A stretch of 64,000 nucleotides of DNA from Limnobacter olei (GCF_029087225.1 NZ_JARFJD010000014.1:62001-126000); one strand, 5' to 3'; counted from the first letter of the stretch, positions 1 to 8,688 are shown. Translations and numbers: made by a program. Notes: generated by a model not told the origin, from the letters alone.

Positions 1-944
1 CTTTCCATGCGACGGTGTACCGGTTCAAGTGCTTTGCGCCACAGGTCAATTTCGGCGCTGCTTAATGTGGTTACTTTGGTGTTTTTCGATTCCTTGACCT
101 TGTTTAAGGCTTGCGCGTTCAGTTTTTCGGCTTCGTCGTCGTTTTTGCGGGTTGCGTCGACAATGCTTTTTTCAAGCGTTACGCGAATGTCTGCTGGCAA
201 GCTGTTCCAGAACTTGCGGTTAACGATTACCGCATAGCCCAGATAACCGTGATTGGTTACCGCCACATACTTCTGAACTTCGTGCATTTTTTTGGAGTAC
301 AGATTGGAGGGTGGATTTTCAGTGCCATCCACCAAACCGGTCTCCAGTGCGGTGTGTACATCGGAGAAAGCCAGCGGAATTGGCGTGGCTCCCAGCGCTT
401 CCATTTGGGCCTCGAGCACCCGTGAAGGCTGAATTCGCATGCGTTTGCCTTTCAGGTCTTCGGGTAGTCGAAGCGGTGTGTTGGCGCTCATCACCTTGAA
501 GCCATTGTCCCAGTAGGCCAGGCCCAATATTCCGCGGTCTTCAAGTTGGGCCAGCAGCTGCTTGCCGATTTCACCTTGAGTGACGGTTTTTAGCACCTGG
601 CGATTCGGGAAAATGTAGGGAAGGTCGAACACCTCGAAATCGCGCATGCCCAGTTGGCCGAACTTGGCCAGCGAGGGAGCCAGCATTTGAACGGCTCCCA
701 ATTGCAGGGCTTCAAGTTCTTCCCGGTCTTTGTACAGCGATGAGTTCGGATAAACCTCTACTTTCACCCGCCCGCGGGTGCGTTCTTCCACCAGCTTTTT
801 GAATTCCAGCGCAGCGATCCCCTTTGGGGTGTTTTCATCAACAACATGGCTGAACTTGATCAGGATGGGCGGTGCCGCACTGGCGGGTGCCAATGCAACG
901 CCGTGAAGCCCAAGCAAAATTCCTAGTGCTGACAGATATTTCAT
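1..944 (-). CDS. TRAP transporter periplasmic solute-binding protein, DctP family (3' end cut by window)
   Basis: About 314 codons are visible; the C-terminus runs off the left edge. The ATG at 944 opens a signal peptide (MKYLSALGILLGL, ending near APASA). The mature part reads as a DctP/TAXI-like TRAP binding protein: an early IKFSHVV strand, the FSDVHTALETGLVDG segment that precedes the carboxylate-binding Arg region in this family, and RMRIQPS. Family role: it binds a C4-dicarboxylate or related organic acid in the periplasm and hands it to the DctQM membrane subunits, which would lie left of the window if present. The gene is divergent from a DctS/DctR-like two-component system, which supports an organic-acid uptake role. 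The exact ligand cannot be read from the sequence. Confidence 0.85.
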   Translation of the reverse strand, partial: MKYLSALGILLGLHGVALAPASAAPPILIKFSHVVDENTPKGIAALEFKKLVEERTRGRVKVEVYPNSSLYKDREELEALQLGAVQMLAPSLAKFGQLGMRDFEVFDLPYIFPNRQVLKTVTQGEIGKQLLAQLEDRGILGLAYWDNGFKVMSANTPLRLPEDLKGKRMRIQPSRVLEAQMEALGATPIPLAFSDVHTALETGLVDGTENPPSNLYSKKMHEVQKYVAVTNHGYLGYAVIVNRKFWNSLPADIRVTLEKSIVDATRKNDDEAEKLNAQALNKVKESKNTKVTTLSSAEIDLWRKALEPVHRRME

Positions 945-1057
945 ATTGCGGCTAGTTGGTAAGTATTCATTGAAAATTCCAGAGTAGGACCTTCCTCACC
1001 ATTGTGGGTTTCCACATGCTCTGAAATCTTTTCGTCATTTCGTGGCACTATCCAGCC

Positions 1058-3049
1058 ATGCAAGTGTTCGCCCCTTATGAGCCCAATTTAAAGAAGATCA
1101 AGCGCCGCCAAGCCATGAGGTTTGGCATGCCTGTGCTTGTTTTTTCACTTTTGATGGCTTTGCTGGTGGCCGCAGTTTACTACGCCCAGCAAGATGAACG
1201 TGACCAAAACCAGGCAAAACTGATTGCGGATGCGTTGTGGGCTCGTCAGAACATTCAGTTTCAAGTGGGTGGCTTGATCAATTCCTTGCAAGCGTTAACA
1301 AACGATTCGCTCATCTATCCGTCGGCACGGCTGGCTGCAAGCCTGAATCAGTTGAGCCGTAGCTCTGGCGAATTGGTCGCGGTGTTTCGTGGTCCAGAGC
1401 TGGTTCCGATTGTTAACCTGGAAAATAATTTTGACGAATACGATTTAGAGGCGGTTCGCAATTTGATTTCAGCGCCAGTCAATCAACGCTACGAGTCTCG
1501 CCTCGACGGCCTGGTTGGGCCTTTTTTGTTTCAAGGGCGGCACTATGTGGCCAACGTCAGTGTGGCCCAGCGTGGAGATGCTGTGACTGCGGGTCTGATC
1601 GATCTTGACCTGATGCTTGAAAAAGAGTTGCCCTGGTGGTTTGCACAAGACAACCAGGTTGAACTGCTGGATGCAAGTGGTGCCATTTTGTCGCGCCTGG
1701 TCAAAGCCAGCCCGGGCGCTGGCGTGTACATGCACACCACCTCACTGGAACTCGGCGGGCTGCAATTTCAACTCAGGGTCAACAGCATTCAAGAAGGTCC
1801 TCGATTGTTCAACTATGGCATTACCGGCGCATTGGCATTTTTGCTCTTGTTGCTGTTGCTGAGTTTCATCATGTTGTGGCGAGACTCCCGCCGCCGTCTG
1901 GAAATTGAAGCTCGCCTGGAAGAGGAAAAGTTGTTTCGTCAGTCCATGCAAGACTCCATGGCCGTGGGTTTGCGTGTGTGGGACTTGCAGGGTTTTATTC
2001 GTTATGTGAACCCGGCATTTTGCAATATGGTGGGTTACAAACCCGAAGAACTCATCGGTATTCCACAACCCTTGCCTTATTGGCCCAGCAAAAGCACAGA
2101 GGAATACAAAAGGTTGGTGGCCGATGTCATTTCAGGCAATGCCCCACCGGAAGGGTTTGAAACCATTTATCAGCACAAGAATGGCAAGTTGATTGATGTG
2201 CTGATTGTGGAAGCGCCGCTGAAAGACGGCCGGGGCGTGCACACCGGGTGGATGAGCTCGGTCATCGACATCACCGATCGCAAACGTTCGGAATCCTTGA
2301 TTGCCGAGCAGCGCGAAAAATTGCAAGCGGCCTCTCGATTTGCCTTGGTGGGTGAAGTGGCCTCCAATATTGCGCATGAATTGAATCAGCCACTCGCCAC
2401 GATGGTCTCTTATGCGCAGGCCGGCATGAATTTAAGCCAGCGTGGTGCCAGTCTTGAAATGTATGGCCAGTTATTTGAAAAGTTGCGCGATCAGGCGCAG
2501 CGTGCTGGCCGTGTGGTGGGGTCTGTTCAAAACCTGGTGCGCAAACGCAAGCCCACGCGTGAAAATGTTCGTGTGGCCGATTTGATCGATTCCATTCAGT
2601 TCATGGTCAATTCCACTGCCATGCTTCACCAGGTCCGTTTGCATTTTGACATCGGTGTACCCGATTTCGTGTTGTACATCGACCGAATCATGGTGGAGCA
2701 GGCCTTGGTGAATCTGGTTAAAAATGCATCTGAGGCGTTCACTGCCTCGCAACGAATTCGCAATGTGTGGATACGCGCGCGTCAGCTGGAGAACTCCTTT
2801 GAATTTTCAGTACGCGATGATGGCCCCGGCTTGAGCTTGAACAACACTGAGAAAATGTTTGAGGCTCTCGTGTCGACCAAACCCGATGGGTTGGGGCTGG
2901 GGTTAAGCCTATGCCGCTCTGTGGCTGAATCTCATGGTGGTCGCTTGAAAGCCGAGGCTGTGCCTACTGGTGGCACCTGTTTTACAATGGACTTGCCGAT
3001 GGCAGTCAAAGAATCCATGGAAGGAGAGCAGTCAGTTGGAGCCAACTAA
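1058..3049 (+). CDS. dctS: sensor histidine kinase, DctS/DctB-like, with periplasmic sensor and PAS domain
   Basis: 663 aa inner-membrane kinase. TM1 is about residues 23-43 and TM2 about 252-274; they bracket a periplasmic sensor of about 200 residues. A PAS domain spans about 295-410, followed by a HisKA dimerisation helix with H440 in NIAHELNQPLA. The ATPase part shows an N box (NLVKNASEAF), RDDGPGLS and GLGLGLSLCRS. By family analogy it senses an extracellular C4-dicarboxylate and phosphorylates the response regulator encoded directly downstream, whose start lies inside this gene's 3' end. The divergent DctP-type binding protein supports the assignment. The dctS name is by analogy; the ligand is inferred. 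Confidence 0.85.
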   Translation: MQVFAPYEPNLKKIKRRQAMRFGMPVLVFSLLMALLVAAVYYAQQDERDQNQAKLIADALWARQNIQFQVGGLINSLQALTNDSLIYPSARLAASLNQLSRSSGELVAVFRGPELVPIVNLENNFDEYDLEAVRNLISAPVNQRYESRLDGLVGPFLFQGRHYVANVSVAQRGDAVTAGLIDLDLMLEKELPWWFAQDNQVELLDASGAILSRLVKASPGAGVYMHTTSLELGGLQFQLRVNSIQEGPRLFNYGITGALAFLLLLLLLSFIMLWRDSRRRLEIEARLEEEKLFRQSMQDSMAVGLRVWDLQGFIRYVNPAFCNMVGYKPEELIGIPQPLPYWPSKSTEEYKRLVADVISGNAPPEGFETIYQHKNGKLIDVLIVEAPLKDGRGVHTGWMSSVIDITDRKRSESLIAEQREKLQAASRFALVGEVASNIAHELNQPLATMVSYAQAGMNLSQRGASLEMYGQLFEKLRDQAQRAGRVVGSVQNLVRKRKPTRENVRVADLIDSIQFMVNSTAMLHQVRLHFDIGVPDFVLYIDRIMVEQALVNLVKNASEAFTASQRIRNVWIRARQLENSFEFSVRDDGPGLSLNNTEKMFEALVSTKPDGLGLGLSLCRSVAESHGGRLKAEAVPTGGTCFTMDLPMAVKESMEGEQSVGAN

Positions 3050-3704
3050 AAAAGTACAGGTGTTGCTGCTCGATGATGATGACGATTTGCGCGAGGGCAT
3101 GAAGTGGATGTTCGAGACCGTGGATCTTCCCATGCAGGGCTTTGCAAATTTCGAAAGCTTCAAGTCCAGGCTAGATGAATATGTCGGCAGTGATGCTGAA
3201 CTTTGCCTGTTGCTCGACTTGCGCATGCCCGATATGTCGGGTCTTGAGGTGTTTGAGTGGTTGAAACGCAGTGGCTACAGCCTTGATCGTTTGCCCGTCA
3301 TTTTTCTCACCGGGCATGGCGATATTTCCACTGCTGTTGAGGCTGTTAAAAATGGTGCATTCGATTTTTATGAGAAGCCCACCACTGATCAGCGTTTGAT
3401 TGAACGGGTGAAACAGGCACTTCAAAAATCAGGCGAGTATCTGGTTAACCTGGAAGTACTGAAACAATGGTCCGAGCGAATTGACCGCCTGTCGCCTCGC
3501 GAAAGAGAGGTGATGTTTCTGGTGGCCAAGGGTAAGCTAAACAAGGTAATCGCCTCTGAATTGGACATTTCCATGCGCACAGTTGAAGTGCACCGTGCCA
3601 ATGTGTTTGACAAACTCAAGGTGCGCTCAGCTGCGGAGTTGGCCACTCTGCTGAGCCGCCTCAGCGACCGCCTTGGCTTTGATCAGTTGGCGGGGCTGGA
3701 ATAA
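3036..3704 (+). CDS. dctR: response regulator, FixJ/LuxR type (DctR-like)
   Basis: 222 aa if translated from the TTG at 3036, which has a good AAGGAG at 3021-3026. An in-frame upstream start at 2970 would add 22 residues that only overlap the kinase gene. The receiver domain has the acidic pocket LLLDDDDD, phospho-acceptor D61 in LLDLRMPD and K114 in FYEKPTT. A LuxR-type helix-turn-helix occupies about 155-215 (LSPREREVMF, then TVEVHRANVF). There is no AAA+ domain, so this is a FixJ/DctR-style activator of sigma70 promoters, not a DctD-type sigma54 activator. It overlaps the kinase gene by 14 bases, implying translational coupling. The likely target is the divergent TRAP gene. Confidence 0.85.
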   Translation: MEPTKKVQVLLLDDDDDLREGMKWMFETVDLPMQGFANFESFKSRLDEYVGSDAELCLLLDLRMPDMSGLEVFEWLKRSGYSLDRLPVIFLTGHGDISTAVEAVKNGAFDFYEKPTTDQRLIERVKQALQKSGEYLVNLEVLKQWSERIDRLSPREREVMFLVAKGKLNKVIASELDISMRTVEVHRANVFDKLKVRSAAELATLLSRLSDRLGFDQLAGLE

Positions 3705-4249
3705 ATTTCCACCATATTGGGTAGGCGAACTGCATCACCAAACAGCGGGCTCGACGTGTCAGGGTGCAGTTCCAGCACCAAGGCTTTGCGGGCCAGGCGG
3801 TTGTCCCTGAAATAGTGTTGAACTGCATCCAGCCTTTGGCTGGCCACAGCGAGATCAAGTTCAGCACTGCCCCCGGTTTGTGTACTGGATCGAATCAGGA
3901 TCGGGCCAGATCTTCCTGCCTTGGTGGCGTTATTCAAGGCCTCGAGCTTGGGCAGACAGTTCGGCGGAATTTCAGTTTGTCCCGGCTTGAAATGGATCAG
4001 CAATTCAAGTCGCCGGTCTTCTCTGCGAAGAGTCAGCGCAGCTGCGGTACTTTGAGACTCTGAAAGTGCGCTGACCACACCGTTGAACAGGTCAAGCGTG
4101 GGTTGGTAGCCACAGTGCATTTCTGGATTACTTAACCGTTGAATCACGCTGTCAATTGCATTTGCTGGTTTGATCGAACACAGCACGGCAAGCGCCGACA
4201 ATCCAACAATTTTTCCCGCACCGCACTTGGTGGTTGAGCGTTTGCTCAT
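3683..4249 (-). CDS. exported protein with OmpA-like C-terminal domain
   Basis: 188 aa. The N-terminus has a signal peptide (hydrophobic VGLSALAVLCS, probable cut after ANA near residue 31). The second half resembles a diverged OmpA/MotB peptidoglycan-binding fold: a LLIHFKPGQTEIP strand, then a loop and the LDLAVASQRLDAV segment, which corresponds to the NxxLSxxRA helix of the family. The usual Asn is missing, so diaminopimelate binding is uncertain. Its ATG overlaps the stop of the upstream ClC gene by 4 bases, so it is probably co-expressed with it. Its 3' end overlaps the 3' end of dctR by 22 bases, converging. Specific function unknown. Confidence 0.65.
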   Translation of the reverse strand: MSKRSTTKCGAGKIVGLSALAVLCSIKPANAIDSVIQRLSNPEMHCGYQPTLDLFNGVVSALSESQSTAAALTLRREDRRLELLIHFKPGQTEIPPNCLPKLEALNNATKAGRSGPILIRSSTQTGGSAELDLAVASQRLDAVQHYFRDNRLARKALVLELHPDTSSPLFGDAVRLPNMVEIYSSPAN

Positions 4250-5634
4250 TTCTTGTCGTCGAGGCCAGAGGTTTCAGCAGGCTTTGCTTCCGATGCTGAT
4301 TCCGGTGTTGGCGCTGGTTCTGTCTGAGCAAAGCTCACTTTGATTTGATTGGCAAGCAGGTGATAAATGGACGCAGGCAAAATGCGTTTGCTAACCTGCG
4401 TGGAGATGGCCGATACGAAAATCAGCGGCATGACCAAATCATGGTTGTCGACCATTTCCAGCACAATCACAAAAGCGGTAATCGGGCAGTGCGTGACTGC
4501 GGACAAAACACCGACCATGGCCAGCAGCATCAGTGGGGCGGTCTCGCTGTTGGTTAGCCCCGCAAAAAAGTGACCGAAACCCGCGCCAATGGACAAGGTG
4601 GGTGAAAATACACCGCCCGGTATGCCGCTGGCAAACGACACCACCGTTGCCACCATTTTCGTAAGCCAGAACATGGGTGAAAGTTCTTCACTGTCCTGAA
4701 GTGCAGCTTTTGTTTCTTCATACCCCGCGCCGAATACCTCGGCACCAAACACCAGAGCCATCAAGGACAGCACGACCCCACATCCGGCTGCAAACCGGTA
4801 AGGAAAACGGCTGCGCAAACCACCCAGAAAGCTGGTGCTGGACACCAGAATCAACATGCTCCGCCCGTAAAGACCGCCTACTATTCCGGTGAGAATTGCC
4901 AGAGTAAAGATAATCAGCCATTCTTGCCCCCAATCAATGGTGGCGTTGGAATAGCCAAAATATGAGTAGTTACCTTGAAGAATCAGTGCGACCAAGCCGG
5001 CCAGCACAATCGCCATCAGCAGGGCCGATGTATGCCGCATTGTTTTGCGGCGCCCCAATTCCTCAAAAGCAAACATCAAGCCGCCCAAGGGGGTGTTGAA
5101 GGCTGCAGCAACCCCGGCCGCACCGCCTGCGATGATCAAGGAGCGCGTATCAAATAACTTGGCGATGTTGGGAAAACGACCGGCATAGGCCATGAGTGCT
5201 GCGCCAATTTGAACCGTAGGGCCCTCGCGCCCGGCGGCTGCGCCCGCTGCAATCACGAATGGGGTAATCAACAGTTTGCCCAGAAAAGCACGTGGGCCCA
5301 GAAGCCTCTCCATCAAACGTGGTTTGGGGTGTTTGGTTACCTTGATGGCCTGCGGAATGCCACTGCCGCCAGCGCCCCAGAAAATGGTGTTGACCAGCCA
5401 CAGAGCAATTGGAAACACAATGGGAGGCAAGAGCAGCGCGACCCACATGTGCTCGGCAAACAGTTCTTTGTTCCACTCGCCTGCAAAGTCAGACATCCAT
5501 GCGAAACCCACCGCAAGAAAACCCACCAGCAGGGAAAAGGCGTAGATGACGGAGACAATCATGCCTCGGTCTGCCATGAAACGTGAAAGTCGAGCGCTTT
5601 GCGCCAGCCACTTGCTTTTGGAATTTGGCCGCAC
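4246..5634 (-). CDS. ClC-family chloride channel or Cl-/H+ exchanger
   Basis: 462 aa from the GTG at 5634, which has AGGA upstream. The frame is open to a TTG at 5691, but that codon sits in a terminator A-run and is an unlikely start. Family selectivity motifs are present: GSGIP (residues 90-94), GREGP (135-139, gating glutamate E137) and GIPGGVFSP further on. EE at 191-192 corresponds to the internal proton glutamate of bacterial exchangers, so proton-coupled exchange is possible. About ten or more hydrophobic segments are visible and there is no C-terminal CBS pair. The OmpA-like gene overlaps its stop codon. Role inferred from the family: chloride movement, possibly in acid or osmotic response. 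Confidence 0.9.
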   Translation of the reverse strand: MRPNSKSKWLAQSARLSRFMADRGMIVSVIYAFSLLVGFLAVGFAWMSDFAGEWNKELFAEHMWVALLLPPIVFPIALWLVNTIFWGAGGSGIPQAIKVTKHPKPRLMERLLGPRAFLGKLLITPFVIAAGAAAGREGPTVQIGAALMAYAGRFPNIAKLFDTRSLIIAGGAAGVAAAFNTPLGGLMFAFEELGRRKTMRHTSALLMAIVLAGLVALILQGNYSYFGYSNATIDWGQEWLIIFTLAILTGIVGGLYGRSMLILVSSTSFLGGLRSRFPYRFAAGCGVVLSLMALVFGAEVFGAGYEETKAALQDSEELSPMFWLTKMVATVVSFASGIPGGVFSPTLSIGAGFGHFFAGLTNSETAPLMLLAMVGVLSAVTHCPITAFVIVLEMVDNHDLVMPLIFVSAISTQVSKRILPASIYHLLANQIKVSFAQTEPAPTPESASEAKPAETSGLDDKK

Positions 5635-5690
5635 GGTAGGAGGTTTCCTGCTTGGTTGGTCAACAAGCTTTAAATTGTCGCATAAAAACA

Positions 5691-5722
5691 AAAAACCCTC
5701 AGGCTTTCGGCTGAGGGTTTTT
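5691..5722 (-). terminator. rho-independent terminator of the DEAD-box helicase gene
   Basis: A 7-bp stem (CCCTCAG at 5696-5702 with CTGAGGG at 5711-5717) closes a GC-containing loop, and is flanked by AAAAA and TTTTT. It can therefore act in both directions. It lies 38 bases past the helicase stop codon and ahead of the ClC gene, so it should separate the two minus-strand units. Confidence 0.85.
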
Positions 5723-5759
5723 CTCGGGGTTTCCCCCGTGCTGCTTTTACGCTGCTTTT

Positions 5760-7661
5760 TTAGCCAGCGCGGCGGCGGCTGAAACCACCACGGTCACCCA
5801 TATTGCGTGCCGCGTTTTCCTTGCGGGCACCAGAAGCATGTTCGCGCTTGGGGCCTGAGGGAGCAGTTGTACCTTCGGCGCGGAAGGCTGGGCGAGCACG
5901 CTCTTCAGAGCGTGGGAAGCTTGGGCGCTCTGCGTCACGGTTCCACTTTTTAGGCGCATCGGAGTTGCCTGAAAAGCCGGAAGGCTTGCGGTCACCAAAG
6001 GAGGGCTTGTCGCCAAACGACTTGCGCTCACCAAAGGGTTTGCGATCGCCGAATGAAGGCTTGTCACCAAACGATTTGCGTTCACCAAAAGGCTTGCGAT
6101 CGCCGAAGCTGCGCTCTTCACCTTGAACAAACGGCTTGCGGTCGCCAAAGCTGCGCTCTTCGCGGGCTTCGTAAGGTTTGCGATCACCGAACGACTTGCG
6201 CTCACCAAATGCGGGCTTGTCGCCGAACGATTTACGCTCGCCGAATGCTGGCCTGTCGCCATACGATTTGCGCTCGCCGAAAGCAGGCTTGTCGCCATAC
6301 GACTTACGTTCGCCGAAGCTGCGCTCTTCGCGCGCTTCGAAGGGCTTGCGATCACCGAAAGAAGGCTTGTCGCCGTATGTTTTGCGTTCGCCACCGCCAA
6401 AGCTGCGGCCTTCGGAACGACCACCGCCGTTGCCTGCATAACCGCCGCCACTGGAACGACCACGGCCACCGCCAGGCTTGCCGCCACCACGGGGCGCTTG
6501 TGTGAAGTTGCCGCGTGGCTCCAAGCCTTCCACTTGTTCTTCGGGAATACGTGAATTGATGAAACGCTCGATGCCGCGAACGCTGATGATGTCGCAGGCT
6601 TCAGCCAATGTAACCGCAACACCACTGCGGCCAGCACGGCCGGTACGGCCGATGCGGTGCACATAGTCTTCCGACTTCATGGGCATGCCGTAGTTGATTA
6701 CATGAGAAATTGCAGGCACATCCAGGCCACGGGCAGCAACATCCGTTGCAACCAATACCTTGATGTCGCCTTTGCGAACGCTGGCCAAACGGCGGTTACG
6801 CACCACTTGTGGCATACCACCGTGCAGTGCGCAGGCGCGTACGCCTTCGTCGGCCAAATCGCGGGCCAGGTTTTCAGCATCAATTTGTGTGCTGGTAAAT
6901 ACAACAGCCTGAACCATGTCAGGGTGCTCCAGCCAGTGGTTCAGCAGCTTGCGCTTGTGGCCACGGTTGTCAGCCCACATCAGTTTTTGAGCGATGTCGG
7001 TGTTGGCTTCGTTCTGAGCCGCCATTTCAATGCGCTTGGGGTTGTTCATGATATTTTCGGCCAAACCAATAATGCGCTTGGCAAAGGTGGCGGAGAACAT
7101 CAGGGTTTGAATGCGGTTGCCGCACAGCTGGTCGATCGCTTCCAGGTCTTCAGAGAAGCCCAAGTCAAGCATACGGTCTGCTTCGTCAACAATCAGGGTG
7201 GTGACCGTGCTCAGGTTCAATTTGCCCTGTTGGGCCAAATCGAGCAAGCGGCCGGGTGTACCCACAACAATGCGCGCACCCCGCAGGCTGGCCATTTGCT
7301 TGCCGTAAGGCATGCCACCAACCACGGTTGCTACACGAACACCCTTGGTGAATTTCACCAGGTTGATCGCGTCTTGGCTAACCTGTTGGGCCAATTCACG
7401 GGTGGGGCACAACACCAAGCATTCTGGGCCGGCCAGCATTTCCATGGGGCTTTGTTCGCCGGTCATCATGCGATGCATGACGGGCAGCAGGAAGCCGAAG
7501 GTTTTTCCGCTACCGGTTTGGCTGGAAACCATCAGGTCGCCGCCGTCTTTGCCCAGGGGCACGACTTCTTGTTGTACGAGTGTAGGGGCAGTAATGTTTA
7601 AAGCATTCAGGGCTTGCAGCAAAGGCGCGGCAAGACCCATGTCATCAAATGACATAGACAT
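5760..7661 (-). CDS. DEAD-box ATP-dependent RNA helicase with long repeat-rich C-terminal tail (RhlE/DeaD-like)
   Basis: 633 aa from the ATG at 7661, preceded by GGAA. The helicase core shows all motifs: Q motif near residue 30, SQTGSGKT (47-54), PTRELA (86-91), TPGRLLD, DEAD (159-162), SAT (190-192), ARGLDVP (310-316) and HRIGRTGRAG (335-344). From about residue 390 the protein becomes a Gly/Arg tail, then an array of SFGDRKP / FGERKSYGDKP units (about 428-561). Such basic disordered tails bind RNA in this family. Probable role: RNA unwinding in ribosome assembly or mRNA decay, perhaps at low temperature. The upstream leader is long, see 7662-8022. I cannot tell which RhlE/DeaD subgroup it belongs to. 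Confidence 0.92.
   Translation of the reverse strand: MSMSFDDMGLAAPLLQALNALNITAPTLVQQEVVPLGKDGGDLMVSSQTGSGKTFGFLLPVMHRMMTGEQSPMEMLAGPECLVLCPTRELAQQVSQDAINLVKFTKGVRVATVVGGMPYGKQMASLRGARIVVGTPGRLLDLAQQGKLNLSTVTTLIVDEADRMLDLGFSEDLEAIDQLCGNRIQTLMFSATFAKRIIGLAENIMNNPKRIEMAAQNEANTDIAQKLMWADNRGHKRKLLNHWLEHPDMVQAVVFTSTQIDAENLARDLADEGVRACALHGGMPQVVRNRRLASVRKGDIKVLVATDVAARGLDVPAISHVINYGMPMKSEDYVHRIGRTGRAGRSGVAVTLAEACDIISVRGIERFINSRIPEEQVEGLEPRGNFTQAPRGGGKPGGGRGRSSGGGYAGNGGGRSEGRSFGGGERKTYGDKPSFGDRKPFEAREERSFGERKSYGDKPAFGERKSYGDRPAFGERKSFGDKPAFGERKSFGDRKPYEAREERSFGDRKPFVQGEERSFGDRKPFGERKSFGDKPSFGDRKPFGERKSFGDKPSFGDRKPSGFSGNSDAPKKWNRDAERPSFPRSEERARPAFRAEGTTAPSGPKREHASGARKENAARNMGDRGGFSRRRAG
5979..6380 (-). 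repeat. coding tandem repeat in helicase tail
   Basis: Degenerate repeats of about 27-30 bases encode variants of F-G-[DE]-R-K-[PS]-[FY]-G-D-[KR]-P. The same hexamers (for example TTGCGATCGCC, TCACCAAA on the plus strand) recur many times. The repeat unit keeps the reading frame, so selection or slippage acts at protein level. It is not a CRISPR: there are no unique spacers. Confidence 0.85.
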
Positions 7662-8022
7662 AATAAAAGTTCCAATTCGATGTGGACTTAAAAATTCATC
7701 GACGAACAGAAATAAGACGACGCGGCTAGGAACTAGATTGTTCCGGATGGTCGCAAGAGAACTGGCGGCGATGGGCAAAGCACAGCTTCAAGAGCTTGTG
7801 CCAACAAAGGCAACCCAACGCGGTCCAATGGTGAGAATCGTAAAACGACCCGTTGATTTGCAATCTGGAGCGAAGTCTACTGGTTTTGGGTGCAATGCAC
7901 AAGAAAAGATTGTGGGTAAAACCACAATTAGAAGAAAAACACCAACATCCCCGCACTTGCCTATCAATTTTTCCGGGATCCGGACGTTATCACCTGTAGA
8001 GGTAGTCAATCAGGACTGGATT
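7662..8022. other. intergenic region: helicase leader and lipoprotein upstream region
   Basis: 361 bases without a convincing gene. On the minus strand it would be the helicase leader. It holds a 7-bp hairpin (ATTGTGG at 7909-7915 with CCACAAT at 7922-7928) followed on that strand by CTTTTCTT, which resembles a weak terminator. A modest promoter candidate on the minus strand has -35 TTGTGC (7897-7902), a 17-base spacer and -10 TAGACT (7874-7879). The plus-strand reading frame is open across the region but lacks coding character; the lipobox of the next gene fixes its start at 8023. Confidence 0.5.
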
Positions 8023-8613
8023 ATGAGAAAACTGAAGATATTGATGGTGGCAGGTGCTGCAACCATGCTGAGTTCATGCGATCTGTCGCAGATCCCGGGC
8101 CTGACAGGCAAATTGTCGATGGAAGACAGCAAGGCGGTGGGTGCGGCGTGCAGACATTCTGGCCGCGCACTGGAAGATTGTTTTACCTTGAACCCAAATA
8201 CACACCAGTCCGGTGTGTTTGAGGGGTGGCGCGATATGAACGATTACATGTTGGCCAACGAAATCGAGGTAGTGAAACCCGAGATTCGGAATTCGGCTTT
8301 CAAGCAGGAAAGGACTTCACTTGGTTCGCCTGATCTGCAGGCCACACCGGCTGATCCTGGTTCTGCGCCGGTGGGTAGGCCTGAAGAGGCAGTTCCGCTG
8401 GCGCAGGGACGGCAACGCTGGTTGCCCAAGGGTGTTGAAGATCCGGCTGCAACAGACTCTGCTGTGGCTCCGTCCGCCCCTGTGGGCAAGGCCGATGCCA
8501 CCGTGGCTGCTCCTGCGGTAAGTGCGGAAGAGGCTCCCACTCAAGAGGCGCCTGCGGCAGATTCGCCGTCGAGGCCATGGGAGCGTAAAAAGGACCCGAA
8601 GAAACACACCTGA
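8023..8613 (+). CDS. small lipoprotein of unknown family
   Basis: 196 aa. The ATG at 8023 follows AGGA by seven bases. The N-terminus is a lipoprotein signal: basic MRKLK, a hydrophobic stretch, and a LSSC lipobox with C19 as the lipidated residue. D20 follows, a residue that in enterobacteria can favour inner-membrane retention. The globular part (20-110) has two more Cys (VGAACR, LEDCFTLN) that could pair, then a MNDYM helix. Residues 110-196 are low-complexity, rich in Ala, Pro, Glu and Ser, ending in a basic RPWERKKDPKK tail. I do not recognise the family. Position 5' of dacB hints at an envelope role only. Confidence 0.75.
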   Translation: MRKLKILMVAGAATMLSSCDLSQIPGLTGKLSMEDSKAVGAACRHSGRALEDCFTLNPNTHQSGVFEGWRDMNDYMLANEIEVVKPEIRNSAFKQERTSLGSPDLQATPADPGSAPVGRPEEAVPLAQGRQRWLPKGVEDPAATDSAVAPSAPVGKADATVAAPAVSAEEAPTQEAPAADSPSRPWERKKDPKKHT

Positions 8614-8650
8614 GGACAGTGGCTGCCCGCAACAAGGTGGCACGAGTGAT

Positions 8651-8681
8651 ATCCTGAAAGTTCACAATTGCACTTCAGGAT
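8651..8681 (+). promoter_or_regulatory. perfect 8-bp inverted repeat overlapping the dacB ribosome-binding site
   Basis: ATCCTGAA (8651-8658) and TTCAGGAT (8674-8681) are exact reverse complements with a 15-base gap. The right arm contains AGGA, the Shine-Dalgarno of the GTG start at 8689. As RNA this hairpin would hide the ribosome-binding site; as DNA it could be an operator. Confidence 0.5.
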
Positions 8682-8688
8682 TTCACGC

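Noticed and set aside
1045-1065. Sigma54-like TGGCAC box before dctS
   Set aside because: The distance to the following GC is one base short of the required spacing and it overlaps the start codon.
5979-6380. Possible CRISPR array
   Set aside because: Repeats are contiguous, degenerate and in frame with the helicase; there are no unique spacers and no cas genes.
5747-6664. Second long minus-strand frame (305 codons) over the helicase repeats
   Set aside because: Low-complexity Ala/Ser/Arg frame created by the coding repeats of the helicase tail.
6657-7601. Long plus-strand open frame (314 codons) opposite the DEAD-box gene
   Set aside because: Antisense shadow: the minus strand encodes all helicase motifs here; the plus-strand product has no recognisable domain.
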